64,000 bases of DNA, taken from the NCBI GenBank assembly GCA_019510305.1, contig JAEKKN010000032.1, positions 124,001-188,000 on the forward strand, in the 5' to 3' direction. Below the pieces are notes generated by a model. That model did no database searches, was not told where the DNA came from, and saw only the letters and a program-made list of their open reading frames with translations. Below, one piece after another: positions 8,083-16,785 of this stretch (positions are counted from its first letter, which is position 1; every line of letters begins with the position of its first letter). Source of the stretch: Microbacterium sp. Lineage in GTDB: Bacteria; Actinomycetota; Actinomycetes; Actinomycetales; Microbacteriaceae. The position numbers and the translations under genes were made by a program.

Positions 8083-8118
8083 GAACGGGCCGTCATCCTT
8101 CGGGATGGCGGCCCGTTC
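8083..8118 (+). terminator. Rho-independent-type terminator after rpsA
   Basis: A 16-bp stem (arms 8083-8098 and 8103-8118, one G-T wobble) closes a TTCG tetraloop. The T-run is weak, as is common in GC-rich actinobacteria. It sits 12 nt after the rpsA stop. Confidence 0.8.
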
Positions 8119-8151
8119 TGCATGTCCGCCGAGACGGGCCTCGGCGCATGC

Positions 8152-8157
8152 CAGGAT
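8152..8157 (+). promoter_or_regulatory. -10-like element for coaE
   Basis: CAGGAT ends 7 nt before the ATG at 8165. It supports that start over the in-frame ATG at 8156, which overlaps the element. Confidence 0.4.
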
Positions 8158-8164
8158 GGAAGGC

Positions 8165-8764
8165 ATGCCACTCATCGCTCTCACCGGCGGCATCGCCTCG
8201 GGGAAGTCGACCATCGCCCGGCGCCTCGCGGAGCACGGCGCCGTCATCGTCGACGCCGACGCGCTCGTCCGAGAGGTGCAGGCCCCGGGTACCCCGGTGC
8301 TGCGGCGTATCGCGGACGAGTTCGGCGCGGACGTCATCGCGGACGACGGGACGCTGGACCGGGCGGCGCTGGGGGCGAAGGTGTTCGGCGAACCGGATCG
8401 GCTCGCCGCCTTGAACGGCATCGTGCATCCGGCTGTGCGCGCCGAATCCCAGCGCCGATTCGATGAGGCGTTCCGGAACGATCCGGACACCGTGGTGGTC
8501 TATGACGTGCCGTTGCTGGTCGAGGCCCGGGTCGACGACCCCTGGGATCTCATCGTCGTCGCCCACGCGCCGGCCCCCGAGCGTCTGCGCCGTCTCGTCG
8601 AACTGCGCGGCATGGATCACGCCGCGGCTCAGGCGAGGATCGACGCGCAGGTGCCGGACGCACGCCGACTCGCGATCGCGGACGCGGTGATCGACACCGC
8701 CGGAACCCTGGCGAACACGCTCGAGCAGGTGGACGCGCTCTGGGAGCGGATCCGCGCGCAGTGA
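8165..8764 (+). CDS. coaE: Dephospho-CoA kinase
   Basis: CoaE phosphorylates the 3'-hydroxyl of dephospho-CoA, the last step of coenzyme A synthesis. The 199-residue length is typical. The Walker A motif GGIASGKST is at residues 8-16, followed by VDADALVREV (substrate-binding Asp region), NGIVHPAV and VVYDVPLLVE. The rpsA-coaE order is widely conserved in actinobacteria. Its stop overlaps the GTG start of the downstream transporter gene (GTGA). Confidence 0.95.
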   Translation: MPLIALTGGIASGKSTIARRLAEHGAVIVDADALVREVQAPGTPVLRRIADEFGADVIADDGTLDRAALGAKVFGEPDRLAALNGIVHPAVRAESQRRFDEAFRNDPDTVVVYDVPLLVEARVDDPWDLIVVAHAPAPERLRRLVELRGMDHAAAQARIDAQVPDARRLAIADAVIDTAGTLANTLEQVDALWERIRAQ

Positions 8765-9971
8765 CGTTCTCGGGCCACACCCCGGATTCCCGGGAGTACC
8801 GTCGCCTGATCCTCGGCCTCTTCTTCGCGGGGATCGCGACATTCGCCCAGCTCTACTCGCCGCAGGCGGTGCTGCCGCAGATCGCCGCGGATCTGGACGT
8901 CGGACCGGCGACCGCGGCGCTGGCGGTCTCGGCGGCGACGCTCGGCCTCGCGGCAGCCGTGATCCCGTGGTCGGTCGTGGCCGACCGGGCGGGACGGGTG
9001 CCGGCGATGGCCGTCGGCATCCTCGCCGCGACCGTTCTCGGTCTCGCCGCGCCGTTCAGCCAGGAGATCGCCGTGCTCCTGGTGCTCCGTTTCGCCGAGG
9101 GGGTGGCACTCGGCGCTGTGCCCGCCGTGGCTCTGGTGTACTTGAATGAAGAGGTATCGCGCAGACATGCGGCCGCCGCTGCCGGGAGCTATATCGCGGG
9201 AACCACCGTCGGCGGGCTGCTCGGTCGCGTGGTCTCGGGCGTAGTCGCCGACCTCTCGGATTGGCGTACCGGCGTGTGGATCGCGGGCGCGCTGTGCGCG
9301 GGGTCGGCCGCGCTGTTCCTCTGGCTCGCCCGCGGGCACGAGGATTCGTGCCCGGTCGGCTGCGCACGGCGGGCGGGCCCGGCATCCGCTCGCGCCTGCT
9401 CGCCCCATTGCGGTCCCCGCAGCAGCTCGCCCTCTACGCGCAGGGTTTCCTGCTGATGGGCGCGTTCGTCGCGGTGTACAACTACCTGGGCTTCCACCTC
9501 GCTGCCGCACCGTTCCTGCTGCCTGCGTGGCTGGTGACCCTGCTCTTCCTCGCCTACCTCGCCGGCACGGTCTCGTCGCCGTGGGCGGGACTTCTCGCAT
9601 CGTCGAGAGGCAGGTACCCCGTACTGCTCGGCTCCATCGCGATCATGAGCGCGGGTGCGGTGCTGATGCTCGCTCCGCTCGCCGCCATCGTGCTGGCAGG
9701 GCTTCTCCTCTTCACTGCGGGCTTCTTCGGCGCGCACGCCGTGGCATCCGGCTGGACACCGGCCGCGGCCCCACCGGAGAGCCGGTCTCAGGCATCGTCG
9801 CTGTACTACTTCGGCTACTACGCAGGATCCAGTCTGTTCGGCTGGGCTCTCGGGCTCGTGTTCGGGTCTGCCGGCTGGCCATGGTTCGTCGGGACGGTCC
9901 TCGTGATGTGCGCAGCCGCCGCCTTCGTCGCGGCGACGGCTCTGCGTGCCGAGCCGAGCGGCTGGACGTGA
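8761..9971 (+). pseudogene. MFS transporter, frameshifted
   Basis: Two consecutive frames together encode one major facilitator transporter of about 400 residues, resembling the YnfM/AraJ drug- or sugar-efflux type. The first frame (8761 to about 9340) gives six helices, beginning LILGLFFAGIATFAQLYSPQAVLPQIA and containing the loop 2-3 motif VVADRAGRVPAM. The second frame (about 9339 to 9971) continues with GFVPGRLRT and six more helices ending ALRAEPSGWT. The switch falls within about 9334-9342 and needs one missing base (or two extra). No slippery heptamer is visible, so a mutation or sequencing error is more likely than programmed shifting. The start GTG overlaps the coaE stop. Confidence 0.85.
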
Positions 9972-9993
9972 GGGCAGAGCGCCTGGGCTCTGA

Positions 9994-9999
9994 CAGAGT
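9994..9999 (+). promoter_or_regulatory. -10-like element for GNAT gene
   Basis: CAGAGT ends 7 nt before the ATG at 10007, matching the leaderless spacing seen elsewhere; the hexamer itself is weak. Confidence 0.35.
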
Positions 10000-10006
10000 T
10001 GAGCGT

Positions 10007-10792
10007 ATGCAGCATGGATTCCTCGACGCCTACGACGCCCAGCTCAGGACGGGACCAGAGACGGCGCACGCGTCGGAGCTGCGCAGGTACGGCCCCCTGC
10101 ACCTTGCGGTCTTCGACGGGCGTCGAGGTTTCGTCACCTATGCGGATCTCGGCGGAGCGGATGCGGTGGGCCTCGGCGCGCTCGTCGACGCCGCGCTCGA
10201 GCATTTCCGTGACCGACCCGAGGTGGCCTCGGTCGAGTGGAAGACCCGAGGGCACGATGTCGCCGCCGGCCTCCACGAAGCGCTCGTCTCCCGCGGGTTC
10301 GCGCCAGAGGACCCTGAATCGATCATGATCGGAGAGGCCTCGTTGCTCGCCCAGCACGTCGAGCTGCCGGTCGGGGTCGCGATCCGGCGTGCGACGACGG
10401 ACGACGAGGTGCTCGCCGCGGGGGAGATGCAGGGCCGGGTGTTCGATGATCCGGACTGGCGCTCGCGCGCGGAGTCGCTCATCGAGCGCCTCCGCCGCGA
10501 CGACACGGCGGAGCTGTGGATCGCGGTCGCGGATGGCGCAGTGGTCAGCGCAGGGCGTCTCGAACCTGTCGCCGGCACCGATTTCGCCGGACTCTGGGGA
10601 GGCGCCACGGACCCCGGCTGGCGCAGGCGCGGCATCTACCGGGCGCTGACGGCGGAGCGCGCGAGATCGGCGCTGGCGCGCGGCACGCGCTACCTGCAGT
10701 CCGACTCCACCGAGTTCTCCCGTCCCATCCTCGAACGCGCAGGCCTGGTCAAGGTCTCGACCACGACGCCTTATGTGTGGACCCGCGCCTGA
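10007..10792 (+). CDS. GNAT family N-acetyltransferase
   Basis: A 261-residue protein whose C-terminal half is a GNAT domain. The acetyl-CoA pyrophosphate-binding motif is seen as DPGWRRRGIYRAL (Q/RxxGxG/A type) near residue 205, preceded by the beta-4 segment ELWIAVADGAVVSAGRLEPV and followed by GTRYLQSDSTEFSRPILERAGLV. The N-terminal half (HASELRRYGPLHLAVF) is unassigned but occurs in related actinobacterial proteins. The substrate is unknown. Its 3' end overlaps the convergent DUF4126 gene by 22 nt. Confidence 0.85.
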   Translation: MQHGFLDAYDAQLRTGPETAHASELRRYGPLHLAVFDGRRGFVTYADLGGADAVGLGALVDAALEHFRDRPEVASVEWKTRGHDVAAGLHEALVSRGFAPEDPESIMIGEASLLAQHVELPVGVAIRRATTDDEVLAAGEMQGRVFDDPDWRSRAESLIERLRRDDTAELWIAVADGAVVSAGRLEPVAGTDFAGLWGGATDPGWRRRGIYRALTAERARSALARGTRYLQSDSTEFSRPILERAGLVKVSTTTPYVWTRA

Positions 10793-11379
10793 GCGGCGGC
10801 CCGCCGTCGTGATGAGCGCCGGCGCACCACGACGACCACGAGGACGACGAGTCCGACCAGCAGGAGCGCTGCGACGACGGGGATGACGATCGCGGCGGCT
10901 GCCAGCAGGAACGAGGCGCCGTCCTCGACCGTGCTGAGCACAGGGGCGGCGAGCCCCGCGGTCGTCGCGTTCGCCGCGACGCGGGCCGTAGCCTTCGTGA
11001 TGTGCACGACGAGCGCGATCGCGATGCCGATCACGACGGGCACCCAGGCGTTGGTGGAGAAGAACGACGCGGGGTCGTCGACCGCGACGGTCTGCGCGCT
11101 CGCGCCGGCGCCGAACGCGATGCCTCCGGAAGCGGGACGGAGGATGCTCTGGACGACGTCGTTCACGGAGTCGAGAGCCGGGATCTTGTCCGCGACGATC
11201 TCGAAGAGCAGCAGCGCCCCGACGATCCAGAGCGCGAGGTCGCTGGACAGCCAGGACCAGCCCCCGGGCAGCTGCACCGCGGGGAGGAACCGGTCGGCGA
11301 GACCGAGCAGGAACAGGGGCATCCAGGCGTTGAGGCCGGCGGATGCCGCGAGGCTGGTGCCGATGATGAACTCGATCAC
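10771..11379 (-). CDS. DUF4126 family membrane protein
   Basis: A 202-residue integral membrane protein. The N-terminal MIEFIIGTSLAASAGLNAWMPLFLLGLADRF and the EIVADKIPALDSVNDVVQSILRPASG block are the conserved part of DUF4126, a family of unknown function. Helices are visible at about 5-25, 45-65, 105-125 and 150-185, the last followed by a strongly basic cytoplasmic tail (RRRSSRRRAAAQAR). The GTG start at 11379 lies 6 nt after a TAGTCT -10. It is divergent from uvrB and convergent with the GNAT gene. Confidence 0.85.
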   Translation of the reverse strand: MIEFIIGTSLAASAGLNAWMPLFLLGLADRFLPAVQLPGGWSWLSSDLALWIVGALLLFEIVADKIPALDSVNDVVQSILRPASGGIAFGAGASAQTVAVDDPASFFSTNAWVPVVIGIAIALVVHITKATARVAANATTAGLAAPVLSTVEDGASFLLAAAAIVIPVVAALLLVGLVVLVVVVVRRRSSRRRAAAQARVHT

Positions 11380-11385
11380 GCCCCC

Positions 11386-11391
11386 AGACTA
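11386..11391 (-). promoter_or_regulatory. -10 element for DUF4126 gene (leaderless)
   Basis: TAGTCT on the minus strand lies 6 nt before the GTG at 11379. Confidence 0.55.
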
Positions 11392-11425
11392 GGCGGCATC
11401 CGGCCTCGATGTCTGCGGCCCCGCC

Positions 11426-11431
11426 TACGCT
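11426..11431 (+). promoter_or_regulatory. -10 element for uvrB (leaderless)
   Basis: TACGCT lies 6 nt before the ATG at 11438. GGAGGT between them abuts the ATG, so a leaderless start is more likely than Shine-Dalgarno initiation. Confidence 0.55.
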
Positions 11432-11437
11432 GGAGGT

Positions 11438-13510
11438 ATGCAACCCACGCGCAGTGTCCGTCCCTTCGAGGTCATCAGCGAGTACGAGCCTGCCGGCGAC
11501 CAGCCGCAGGCCATCGCCGACCTCGCGGCACGCATCAACGCAGGTGAGACCGACGTCGTCCTGCTCGGCGCGACCGGCACCGGAAAGTCGGCGACGACTG
11601 CGTGGCTCGTCGAGCAGGTGCAGCGACCGACCCTCGTGCTCGCCCACAACAAGACCCTCGCCGCGCAGCTCGCGAACGAGTTCCGTGAGCTCATGCCGAA
11701 CAACGCGGTCGAGTACTTCGTCTCGTACTACGACTACTACCAGCCAGAGGCCTACGTCCCGCAGACCGACACCTTCATCGAGAAGGACTCCTCGATCAAC
11801 TCGGAGGTCGAGCGGCTGCGGCACTCGACCACCAATTCGCTGCTGAGCAGGCGCGACGTCGTGGTCGTCTCCACTGTGTCCTGCATCTACGGCCTCGGCG
11901 CGCCGGAGGAGTACCTGCGGGCCATGGTCGCACTGCAGGTGGGGGAGCGCTACGACCGCGACGCGCTGATCCGCCAGTTCATCGCGATGCAGTACAACCG
12001 CAACGACGTCGATTTCTCCCGCGGCAACTTCCGGGTCCGCGGCGACACCATCGAGATCATCCCGGTGTACGAGGAGCACGCGATCCGGATCGAGCTGTTC
12101 GGCGACGAGATCGAGGCGCTGTACTCGCTGCACCCGCTCACCGGCGAGGTGATCGAGAAGCTCGACTCGGTGCCGATCTTCCCCGCGTCGCACTACGTGG
12201 CAGGCACCGACGTGATCCAGCGGTCGATCGGCACGATCGAGGCAGAGCTCGAAGAGCGGCTCGCGGAGTTCGAGAAGCAGGGCAAGCTGCTCGAGGCGCA
12301 GCGTCTGCGCATGCGCACGACCTTCGACCTCGAGATGCTGCAGCAGCTCGGCTTCTGCTCGGGCATCGAGAACTACTCGCGACACATGGACGGGCGCGCG
12401 CCCGGTGAGCCGCCGCACACGCTGCTCGACTTCTTCCCCGACGACTTCCTGCTCGTGATCGACGAGTCGCATGTCACAGTTCCGCAGATCGGCGCGATGT
12501 ACGAGGGCGACGCCTCCCGTAAGCGCACTCTCGTGGAGCACGGATTCCGCCTTCCGAGCGCGATGGACAACCGGCCGCTGCGCTGGGACGAGTTCAAGAA
12601 CCGCATCGGGCAGACCGTCTATCTCTCGGCGACGCCGGGCAAGTACGAGATGGGCATCGCCGACGGCGTCGTCGAGCAGATCATCCGCCCGACGGGCCTC
12701 GTCGACCCGCACATCATCGTGAAGCCCTCGAAGGGGCAGATCGACGACCTCCTGGAAGAGATCCGCATCCGGGTCGAGAAAGACGAGCGCATCCTCGTCA
12801 CCACGCTCACCAAGAAGATGGCCGAGGAGCTCACCGACTTCCTCGGCGAACACGGCGTGCGCGTGCGATATCTGCACTCCGACGTCGACACGCTGCGCCG
12901 GGTCGAGCTGCTCAGCGAACTCCGCGCCGGGGTCTACGACGTGCTCGTGGGCATCAATCTCCTGCGCGAGGGTCTCGATCTACCTGAGGTGTCGCTGGTC
13001 GCCATCCTCGATGCCGACAAGGAGGGCTTCCTTCGGTCGGGAACGTCCCTGATCCAGACGATCGGTCGCGCGGCGCGAAACGTGTCGGGTGAGGTGCACA
13101 TGTACGCCGATCGGATCACGGACTCGATGGCGAAGGCGATCGAAGAGACTGATCGACGTCGCGAGAAGCAGGTGGCGTACAACCTCGAGAAGGGCATCGA
13201 TCCGCAGCCGCTGCGCAAACGGATCGCGGATATCACTGAAGTGCTCGCCCGCGAGGGCGCCGACACCGCCGACATGATGTCGAGCCGTGGTCGGGCGAGC
13301 GGCAAGGGCAAGTCGCCCACACCCAACCTCCGCCGCACCGGAATCGCCGCAGAGGGCGCCCAGCAGCTCGAAGCGACGATCCAGGACCTCTCCGACCAGA
13401 TGCTGGCTGCGGCTGGTGAGTTGAAGTTCGAACTCGCGGCCCGGCTGCGTGACGAGGTGCAGGATCTCAAGAAGGAGCTGCGCGCCATGGAGCGCGCAGG
13501 TCACGCCTGA
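11438..13510 (+). CDS. uvrB: Excinuclease ABC subunit B
   Basis: UvrB is the DNA-damage-verifying helicase-like subunit of nucleotide excision repair. The 690-residue protein shows Walker A GATGTGKS (about 43-50), the beta-hairpin region with [17 protein letters not shown], the DESH box with [20 protein letters not shown], and the helicase block [32 protein letters not shown]...[11 protein letters not shown]-terminal UVR motif ([32 protein letters not shown]) is present for UvrC contact. uvrA and uvrC lie about 5 kb downstream on the same strand. Confidence 0.98.
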   Translation: MQPTRSVRPFEVISEYEPAGDQPQAIADLAARINAGETDVVLLGATGTGKSATTAWLVEQVQRPTLVLAHNKTLAAQLANEFRELMPNNAVEYFVSYYDYYQPEAYVPQTDTFIEKDSSINSEVERLRHSTTNSLLSRRDVVVVSTVSCIYGLGAPEEYLRAMVALQVGERYDRDALIRQFIAMQYNRNDVDFSRGNFRVRGDTIEIIPVYEEHAIRIELFGDEIEALYSLHPLTGEVIEKLDSVPIFPASHYVAGTDVIQRSIGTIEAELEERLAEFEKQGKLLEAQRLRMRTTFDLEMLQQLGFCSGIENYSRHMDGRAPGEPPHTLLDFFPDDFLLVIDESHVTVPQIGAMYEGDASRKRTLVEHGFRLPSAMDNRPLRWDEFKNRIGQTVYLSATPGKYEMGIADGVVEQIIRPTGLVDPHIIVKPSKGQIDDLLEEIRIRVEKDERILVTTLTKKMAEELTDFLGEHGVRVRYLHSDVDTLRRVELLSELRAGVYDVLVGINLLREGLDLPEVSLVAILDADKEGFLRSGTSLIQTIGRAARNVSGEVHMYADRITDSMAKAIEETDRRREKQVAYNLEKGIDPQPLRKRIADITEVLAREGADTADMMSSRGRASGKGKSPTPNLRRTGIAAEGAQQLEATIQDLSDQMLAAAGELKFELAARLRDEVQDLKKELRAMERAGHA

Positions 13511-13526
13511 TCATGGTCGCCCGCTG

Positions 13527-13859
13527 ATGGATGCTGCGGGGGAGGAGCTCGCGGACCGTGTCCGCGCCCTTCTCGGAACGGACCCGGAGATCGAGGAGCG
13601 TCGCATGTTCGGCAGCCGCGCGTTTCTGGTCGAGGGCAGCATCCTTGTCGGCGCACGGAAGGGCGGCACGTTGCTCGTGCGGGTGTCGGCGGAGCATGGT
13701 GCGGCTCTGATGACGCGGCCGGGCGTGTCCCCAGCCGTGATGGGAGCGAAGACGATGAGTCCTCGCTGGCTCGACGTCGAGGCGTCCGCAGTGGCGGATG
13801 ACTCGGATCTGATGTTCTGGCTCGATGTCGCGCGCGAGGACGGACTCGCTCAGGCCTGA
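13527..13859 (+). CDS. TfoX/Sxy N-terminal domain protein
   Basis: A 110-residue protein matching the TfoX N-terminal domain: RRMFGSRAFLVEGSILVGARKGGTLLVRV near residues 26-55 is its hallmark, followed by MGAKTMSPRWLDV. In gamma-proteobacteria full-length Sxy/TfoX promotes competence, but the short actinobacterial proteins have no assigned role. The ATG at 13527 lies 16 nt after the uvrB stop, so it is probably co-transcribed. No C-terminal TfoX domain is present. Confidence 0.75.
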   Translation: MDAAGEELADRVRALLGTDPEIEERRMFGSRAFLVEGSILVGARKGGTLLVRVSAEHGAALMTRPGVSPAVMGAKTMSPRWLDVEASAVADDSDLMFWLDVAREDGLAQA

Positions 13860-13872
13860 GGTTCTCTCGGCG

Positions 13873-14115
13873 TCAGGGGCAGTGCACGAGGGTCTTGGGT
13901 CCTGAGCGATCGATCTCGTGCTGCGTCATCGGTGCGCCGCAGAGCGGGCACGCGCGCTCCGCTCGTTCCTCGTTGCTCGGGGGCGGGGTCTTCTCGTATG
14001 GGCCGACAGACGCCGGACCCGCGAGCCGGACCAGATTCGCGTTGAACCAGGAGTAGAAACCGCCCGCCTCGCGAATGCGGGCGCGAAGCGGAGGGCGGTC
14101 GGAAGCAGTGGCCAT
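13873..14115 (-). CDS. Small zinc-ribbon-like protein
   Basis: An 80-residue protein that I cannot assign to a named family. The C-terminus has CPLCGAPM followed by a final HCP, giving three cysteines and nearby histidines, a plausible partial zinc ribbon. The middle has an aromatic patch GGFYSWFNANLVRLAG. It is divergent from the OhrR-like regulator and shares its operator region. I chose the ATG at 14115 over the in-frame ATG at 14121, because TACACT at 14123-14128 sits 7 nt before 14115 and would overlap too closely with the other. Confidence 0.6.
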   Translation of the reverse strand: MATASDRPPLRARIREAGGFYSWFNANLVRLAGPASVGPYEKTPPPSNEERAERACPLCGAPMTQHEIDRSGPKTLVHCP

Positions 14116-14120
14116 GTTCA

Positions 14121-14147
14121 TTAGTGTACTAACGATTAGTGTCTAGA
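14121..14147. promoter_or_regulatory. Paired operator between divergent zinc-ribbon gene and OhrR-like regulator
   Basis: Two near-palindromes, TTAGTGTACTAA (14121-14132) and TTAGTGTCTAGA (14136-14147), share TTAGTGT and start 15 nt apart. The first overlaps the minus-strand -10 (TACACT, 14123-14128) and the second abuts the plus-strand -10 (TATACT, 14148-14153). This is the layout expected of an autoregulating MarR-family repressor controlling both genes. Confidence 0.65.
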
Positions 14148-14153
14148 TATACT
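14148..14153 (+). promoter_or_regulatory. -10 element for OhrR-like regulator (leaderless)
   Basis: TATACT lies 6 nt before the GTG at 14160, deciding that start over an ATG 7 codons upstream inside the operator. Confidence 0.6.
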
Positions 14154-14159
14154 CGAGCG

Positions 14160-14615
14160 GTGACGGCATCCGATGATCTCCTCAAGCTCGAGAACCAGCT
14201 CTGCTTCGCGGTGGTGACTGCGGCACGAAATGTGGTGGCGATCTACCGGCCCATCCTCGAGCCCCTCGGGCTCACGCACCCGCAGTACCTCGTGATGCTC
14301 GCGCTCTGGGAGCGCGCCCCTCGCACGCTGAACGACCTCGCTGCAGATCTCGCCATGGAACCCGGCACGGCCTCACCGCTCGTCAAGCGGCTCGAAGCCG
14401 ACGGGCTCGTCGTCCGGCAGCGCAGCGTCGATGACGAACGTCGACTCGACATCATGCTGACCGATGCCGGGTCGCGCCTGCGCGAGCGTGCAGTCGACGT
14501 CCCGCACCAGGTGATGGCGGCCGTCGGCATGGGCGTCGACCAGATCGCGACACTGCGAGACGGGTTGTCCGCGTTCGCGGGCCGGAGGAGTTCGGAGCCC
14601 GTGCGCACGCCTTAG
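14160..14615 (+). CDS. MarR/OhrR-like transcriptional regulator
   Basis: A 151-residue winged-helix repressor of the MarR superfamily, closest in appearance to OhrR organic-peroxide sensors. LENQLCFAVVTAARNVVAIYRPILEPLGLTHPQYLVMLALWE is the OhrR N-terminal signature in this protein, and its Cys15 falls at the position of the reactive cysteine of one-Cys OhrR proteins. The recognition-helix region is DLAADLAMEPGTASPLVKRLEADGLVVRQRSVDDERR. No ohr hydroperoxide-reductase gene is adjacent; the likely target is its own promoter and the divergent zinc-ribbon gene. Sensing by Cys15 is inferred from family knowledge. Confidence 0.85.
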   Translation: MTASDDLLKLENQLCFAVVTAARNVVAIYRPILEPLGLTHPQYLVMLALWERAPRTLNDLAADLAMEPGTASPLVKRLEADGLVVRQRSVDDERRLDIMLTDAGSRLRERAVDVPHQVMAAVGMGVDQIATLRDGLSAFAGRRSSEPVRTP

Positions 14616-14618
14616 GGT
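14613..14618 (+). promoter_or_regulatory. -10 element for DUF4129 operon (leaderless)
   Basis: TAGGGT overlaps the regulator's TAG stop and ends 6 nt before the ATG at 14625. Confidence 0.45.
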
Positions 14619-14624
14619 GAGGGG

Positions 14625-15359
14625 ATGCGACGCCACGGATCGAGTCCCGAACGGGCCGTCGTGTGGCGCGGGGGACTGCTTGTCGCCGTCGTCGCTCTGT
14701 TCCTGATCGTGATGATCGCTGCCGCGATGCAGGGCGCTGCGCGGATCCATCCGATCGGAGGGACTCCTGAACCGCGGCCACTCGAGACGATGCCCGTATT
14801 GCCCGGGGCGAGTGGCACACCCACGCCGGAGCCTCTGCCGCCGAACCCGGTGACCGAGCTGCTCGGTGCAGTCATCCTGGGAATCCTCGTGGTGCTCGTC
14901 GGCGTCGGTGTGATCGTGCTGATCGTGTTGCTCGTCAGAACTCTCGTCGGAGCCTGGCACGATCGCCCGCTGCGCCGTCGCGACGGCGACGAGGTCGGAC
15001 TCGCCATCGTGCACGCGTCGGTCGACCCCGAACCCGAGGTCATCGCAGCCGCGATCCAACGGGGCATCGCCGGGGCGCTGCGCGAGATCGACGAACGCCC
15101 GCTCCCCGAAGACGCCATCGTCGCCGCCTGGGTCGGGCTCGAGGAGAGCGCGGCGGATGCCGGATTGGTGCGCGGCGCGAGCGAGACCCCGGGGGAGTTC
15201 GCCGTGCGCATCATCACGCGTAGGGCGGGGATCACGGCTGAGGCCGAGACGCTTCTGCGCCTGTACGAGCGTGTGCGCTTCGGCGGGCACCCGGCGCTCG
15301 AAGACGACCGAGCCGTCGCCAGGGCGGCTCTGAAGAACATCGAGGTGGGCTGGCGATGA
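14625..15359 (+). CDS. DUF4129 domain membrane protein
   Basis: A 244-residue protein with an N-terminal membrane segment (about 13-37), a proline-rich external stretch, a second membrane segment (about 78-108) and a cytoplasmic C-terminal DUF4129 domain (TPGEFAVRIITRRAGITAEAETLLRLYERVRFGGHP). DUF4129 proteins are regularly encoded with MoxR ATPases and DUF58 proteins, as here. The function of such clusters is unsettled; envelope or complex-assembly roles are proposed. It heads a five-gene operon in which each later gene overlaps the previous stop by 4 nt. Confidence 0.85.
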   Translation: MRRHGSSPERAVVWRGGLLVAVVALFLIVMIAAAMQGAARIHPIGGTPEPRPLETMPVLPGASGTPTPEPLPPNPVTELLGAVILGILVVLVGVGVIVLIVLLVRTLVGAWHDRPLRRRDGDEVGLAIVHASVDPEPEVIAAAIQRGIAGALREIDERPLPEDAIVAAWVGLEESAADAGLVRGASETPGEFAVRIITRRAGITAEAETLLRLYERVRFGGHPALEDDRAVARAALKNIEVGWR

Positions 15360-15823
15360 GCTGGTGGAAGACCTCGTTCGTCGCCGTCGCTGCTGCAGGC
15401 GCGACGGTCGTCCTCTCTGCGCTCGGGGTCGAGCTCCCGTTCGCGATCGGATGGGCTCTGGCAGGTGGCGCGGTTGCGCTGCTCCCGCAGCTCGCGCTCC
15501 CGGTCGAACCAGGCGCGGATGCTCCGCACGTCCCCGCGGATCGCGAGCGTCGGGCCACCGAGATCTCGCGCATGGCGTGGGCGCTGAACGCCCGCACGGG
15601 GCTCGCCGGAGAACGCGTCACGCGGCGTGTGCGCAGCATCCTGCGCCACCGCCTTCAGCGCATGGGGATAGATCCCGACGATCCGGCGGATCGAGCGCGC
15701 CGTGACGCCGTGCTCGGAGGCGACGTCTGGGACAGGCTCGCCGGACAGAACACATCGATCGCCGCCGTCGAACGAGCCCTCGACGCCATCGACCGCCTTT
15801 CGCCGACCAAGGAGAAGAAATGA
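15356..15823 (+). CDS. Membrane-anchored hypothetical protein of MoxR-DUF58 operon
   Basis: A 155-residue protein with two short hydrophobic segments at the N-terminus (about 5-22 and 26-45) and a charged, probably cytoplasmic remainder (HVPADRERRATEISRMAWALNARTGLAGERVTRRVRSILRHRLQRMGIDPDDP). I do not recognise a named domain. It overlaps the DUF4129 stop (ATGA) and the MoxR start, so it is translationally coupled and probably works with them. Confidence 0.75.
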   Translation: MSWWKTSFVAVAAAGATVVLSALGVELPFAIGWALAGGAVALLPQLALPVEPGADAPHVPADRERRATEISRMAWALNARTGLAGERVTRRVRSILRHRLQRMGIDPDDPADRARRDAVLGGDVWDRLAGQNTSIAAVERALDAIDRLSPTKEKK

Positions 15824-16785
15824 CGAACCCCGCCGCGATCGCCGAGACCGGCGCGCAGATCCTCGCCGCCGTCCGCACCGTGGTCGTCGGGATGGACGAT
15901 CCGCTGGAGATCGCGCTCGCGACCGTGCTCGCCGGCGGACACGTGCTCTTCGAGGATGTACCCGGCCTCGGCAAGACCTTGGCCGCACGGAGCCTCGCGG
16001 CCGCCCTCGGCCTCTCTTTCCGTCGACTGCAGTGCACGCCCGACATGCTCCCCGGTGACGTCACCGGATCCTACGTCTACGCTCCGGACAGTGGAGACTT
16101 CGTCTTCCGCCCCGGTCCGATCTTCACCGGGCTCCTGCTGGCCGACGAGATCAACCGAACCACGCCGAAGACCCAGTCAGCGATGCTCGAGGCCATGGCC
16201 GAACGGCAGGTCACGGTCGAGGGAAACAGCTTCGCTCTCGAGCCTCCCTTTCACATCATCGCCACCTCGAACCCGATCGAGTACGAGGGGACCTACGCGC
16301 TCCCCGAAGCACAGCTCGACCGATTCCTGGTGCGACTGTCGGTGGGGTACCCGGGTCCCGGTGGCGAGACGCAGATCCTGCTGAACCGCGTGGCCAGGCA
16401 GCAGGAGGCGACGACTGTCGCACCCGTGCTCGACCCTCAGCGACTGCTCGAGCTGCAACGCGAGGTCGAGGCGATCCGCGTCGATCCCGATATCGCGCGC
16501 TACTGCGTCGAACTCACCCGCGAGACGCGCACAGCATCGAACGTCGAAGTCGGCGCGTCGCCCCGCGGCTCGCTCGGACTGCTGCTGCTCGGTCGAGCAC
16601 TCGCCGCCCTCGACGGCCGCGACTTCGTCCGCCCGGACGACATCAAGCGCATCGCCGTCCCGGTTCTGGCCCACAGGCTCACGCTGACCCCGCAGGCCTG
16701 GGCGCAGGGGATCTCCGCCGCCGACATCGTCGCGGGAGTGGTGTCGCGCGTCGCCGTGCCGCCGACCGTCAGGGCGCTCGGATGA
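15820..16785 (+). CDS. MoxR-family AAA+ ATPase
   Basis: A 321-residue AAA+ protein of the MoxR family. Walker A is in LFEDVPGLGKTLAARSLA (about 46-60), MoxR-typical blocks are FRRLQCTPDMLPGDVTGSYVY, Walker B with LLADEINRTTPKTQSAMLEAMAERQVTVEG, and HIIATSNPIEYEGTYALPEAQLDRFLVRL. MoxR ATPases act as chaperone-like maturation factors, usually for VWA/DUF58 partners; the DUF58 gene directly downstream fits. Gene junctions on both sides are 4-nt ATGA overlaps. Confidence 0.95.
   Translation: MTNPAAIAETGAQILAAVRTVVVGMDDPLEIALATVLAGGHVLFEDVPGLGKTLAARSLAAALGLSFRRLQCTPDMLPGDVTGSYVYAPDSGDFVFRPGPIFTGLLLADEINRTTPKTQSAMLEAMAERQVTVEGNSFALEPPFHIIATSNPIEYEGTYALPEAQLDRFLVRLSVGYPGPGGETQILLNRVARQQEATTVAPVLDPQRLLELQREVEAIRVDPDIARYCVELTRETRTASNVEVGASPRGSLGLLLLGRALAALDGRDFVRPDDIKRIAVPVLAHRLTLTPQAWAQGISAADIVAGVVSRVAVPPTVRALG

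Noticed and set aside
6595..8490. Antisense frame of 631 codons opposite rpsA and coaE
   Set aside because: Acidic Leu/Asp/Val-rich shadow of the S1 repeats; the apparent repeats only mirror the S1 domains.
9322..9350. Programmed -1 frameshift in the MFS gene
   Set aside because: No X XXY YYZ slippery heptamer or downstream pseudoknot is apparent, and MFS transporters are not known to use frameshifting.
9818..12877. Antisense open frame of over 1,000 codons opposite uvrB
   Set aside because: It is antisense to uvrB, GNAT and DUF4126 genes with secure motifs; long antisense frames are expected at this GC content, and its translation is Arg/Asp/His-rich without domains.
14160..14615. Start of the OhrR-like gene at the upstream ATG (14139)
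   Set aside because: That ATG lies upstream of the TATACT -10 and inside the operator; the GTG at 14160 aligns with OhrR N-termini and puts the Cys at position 15.
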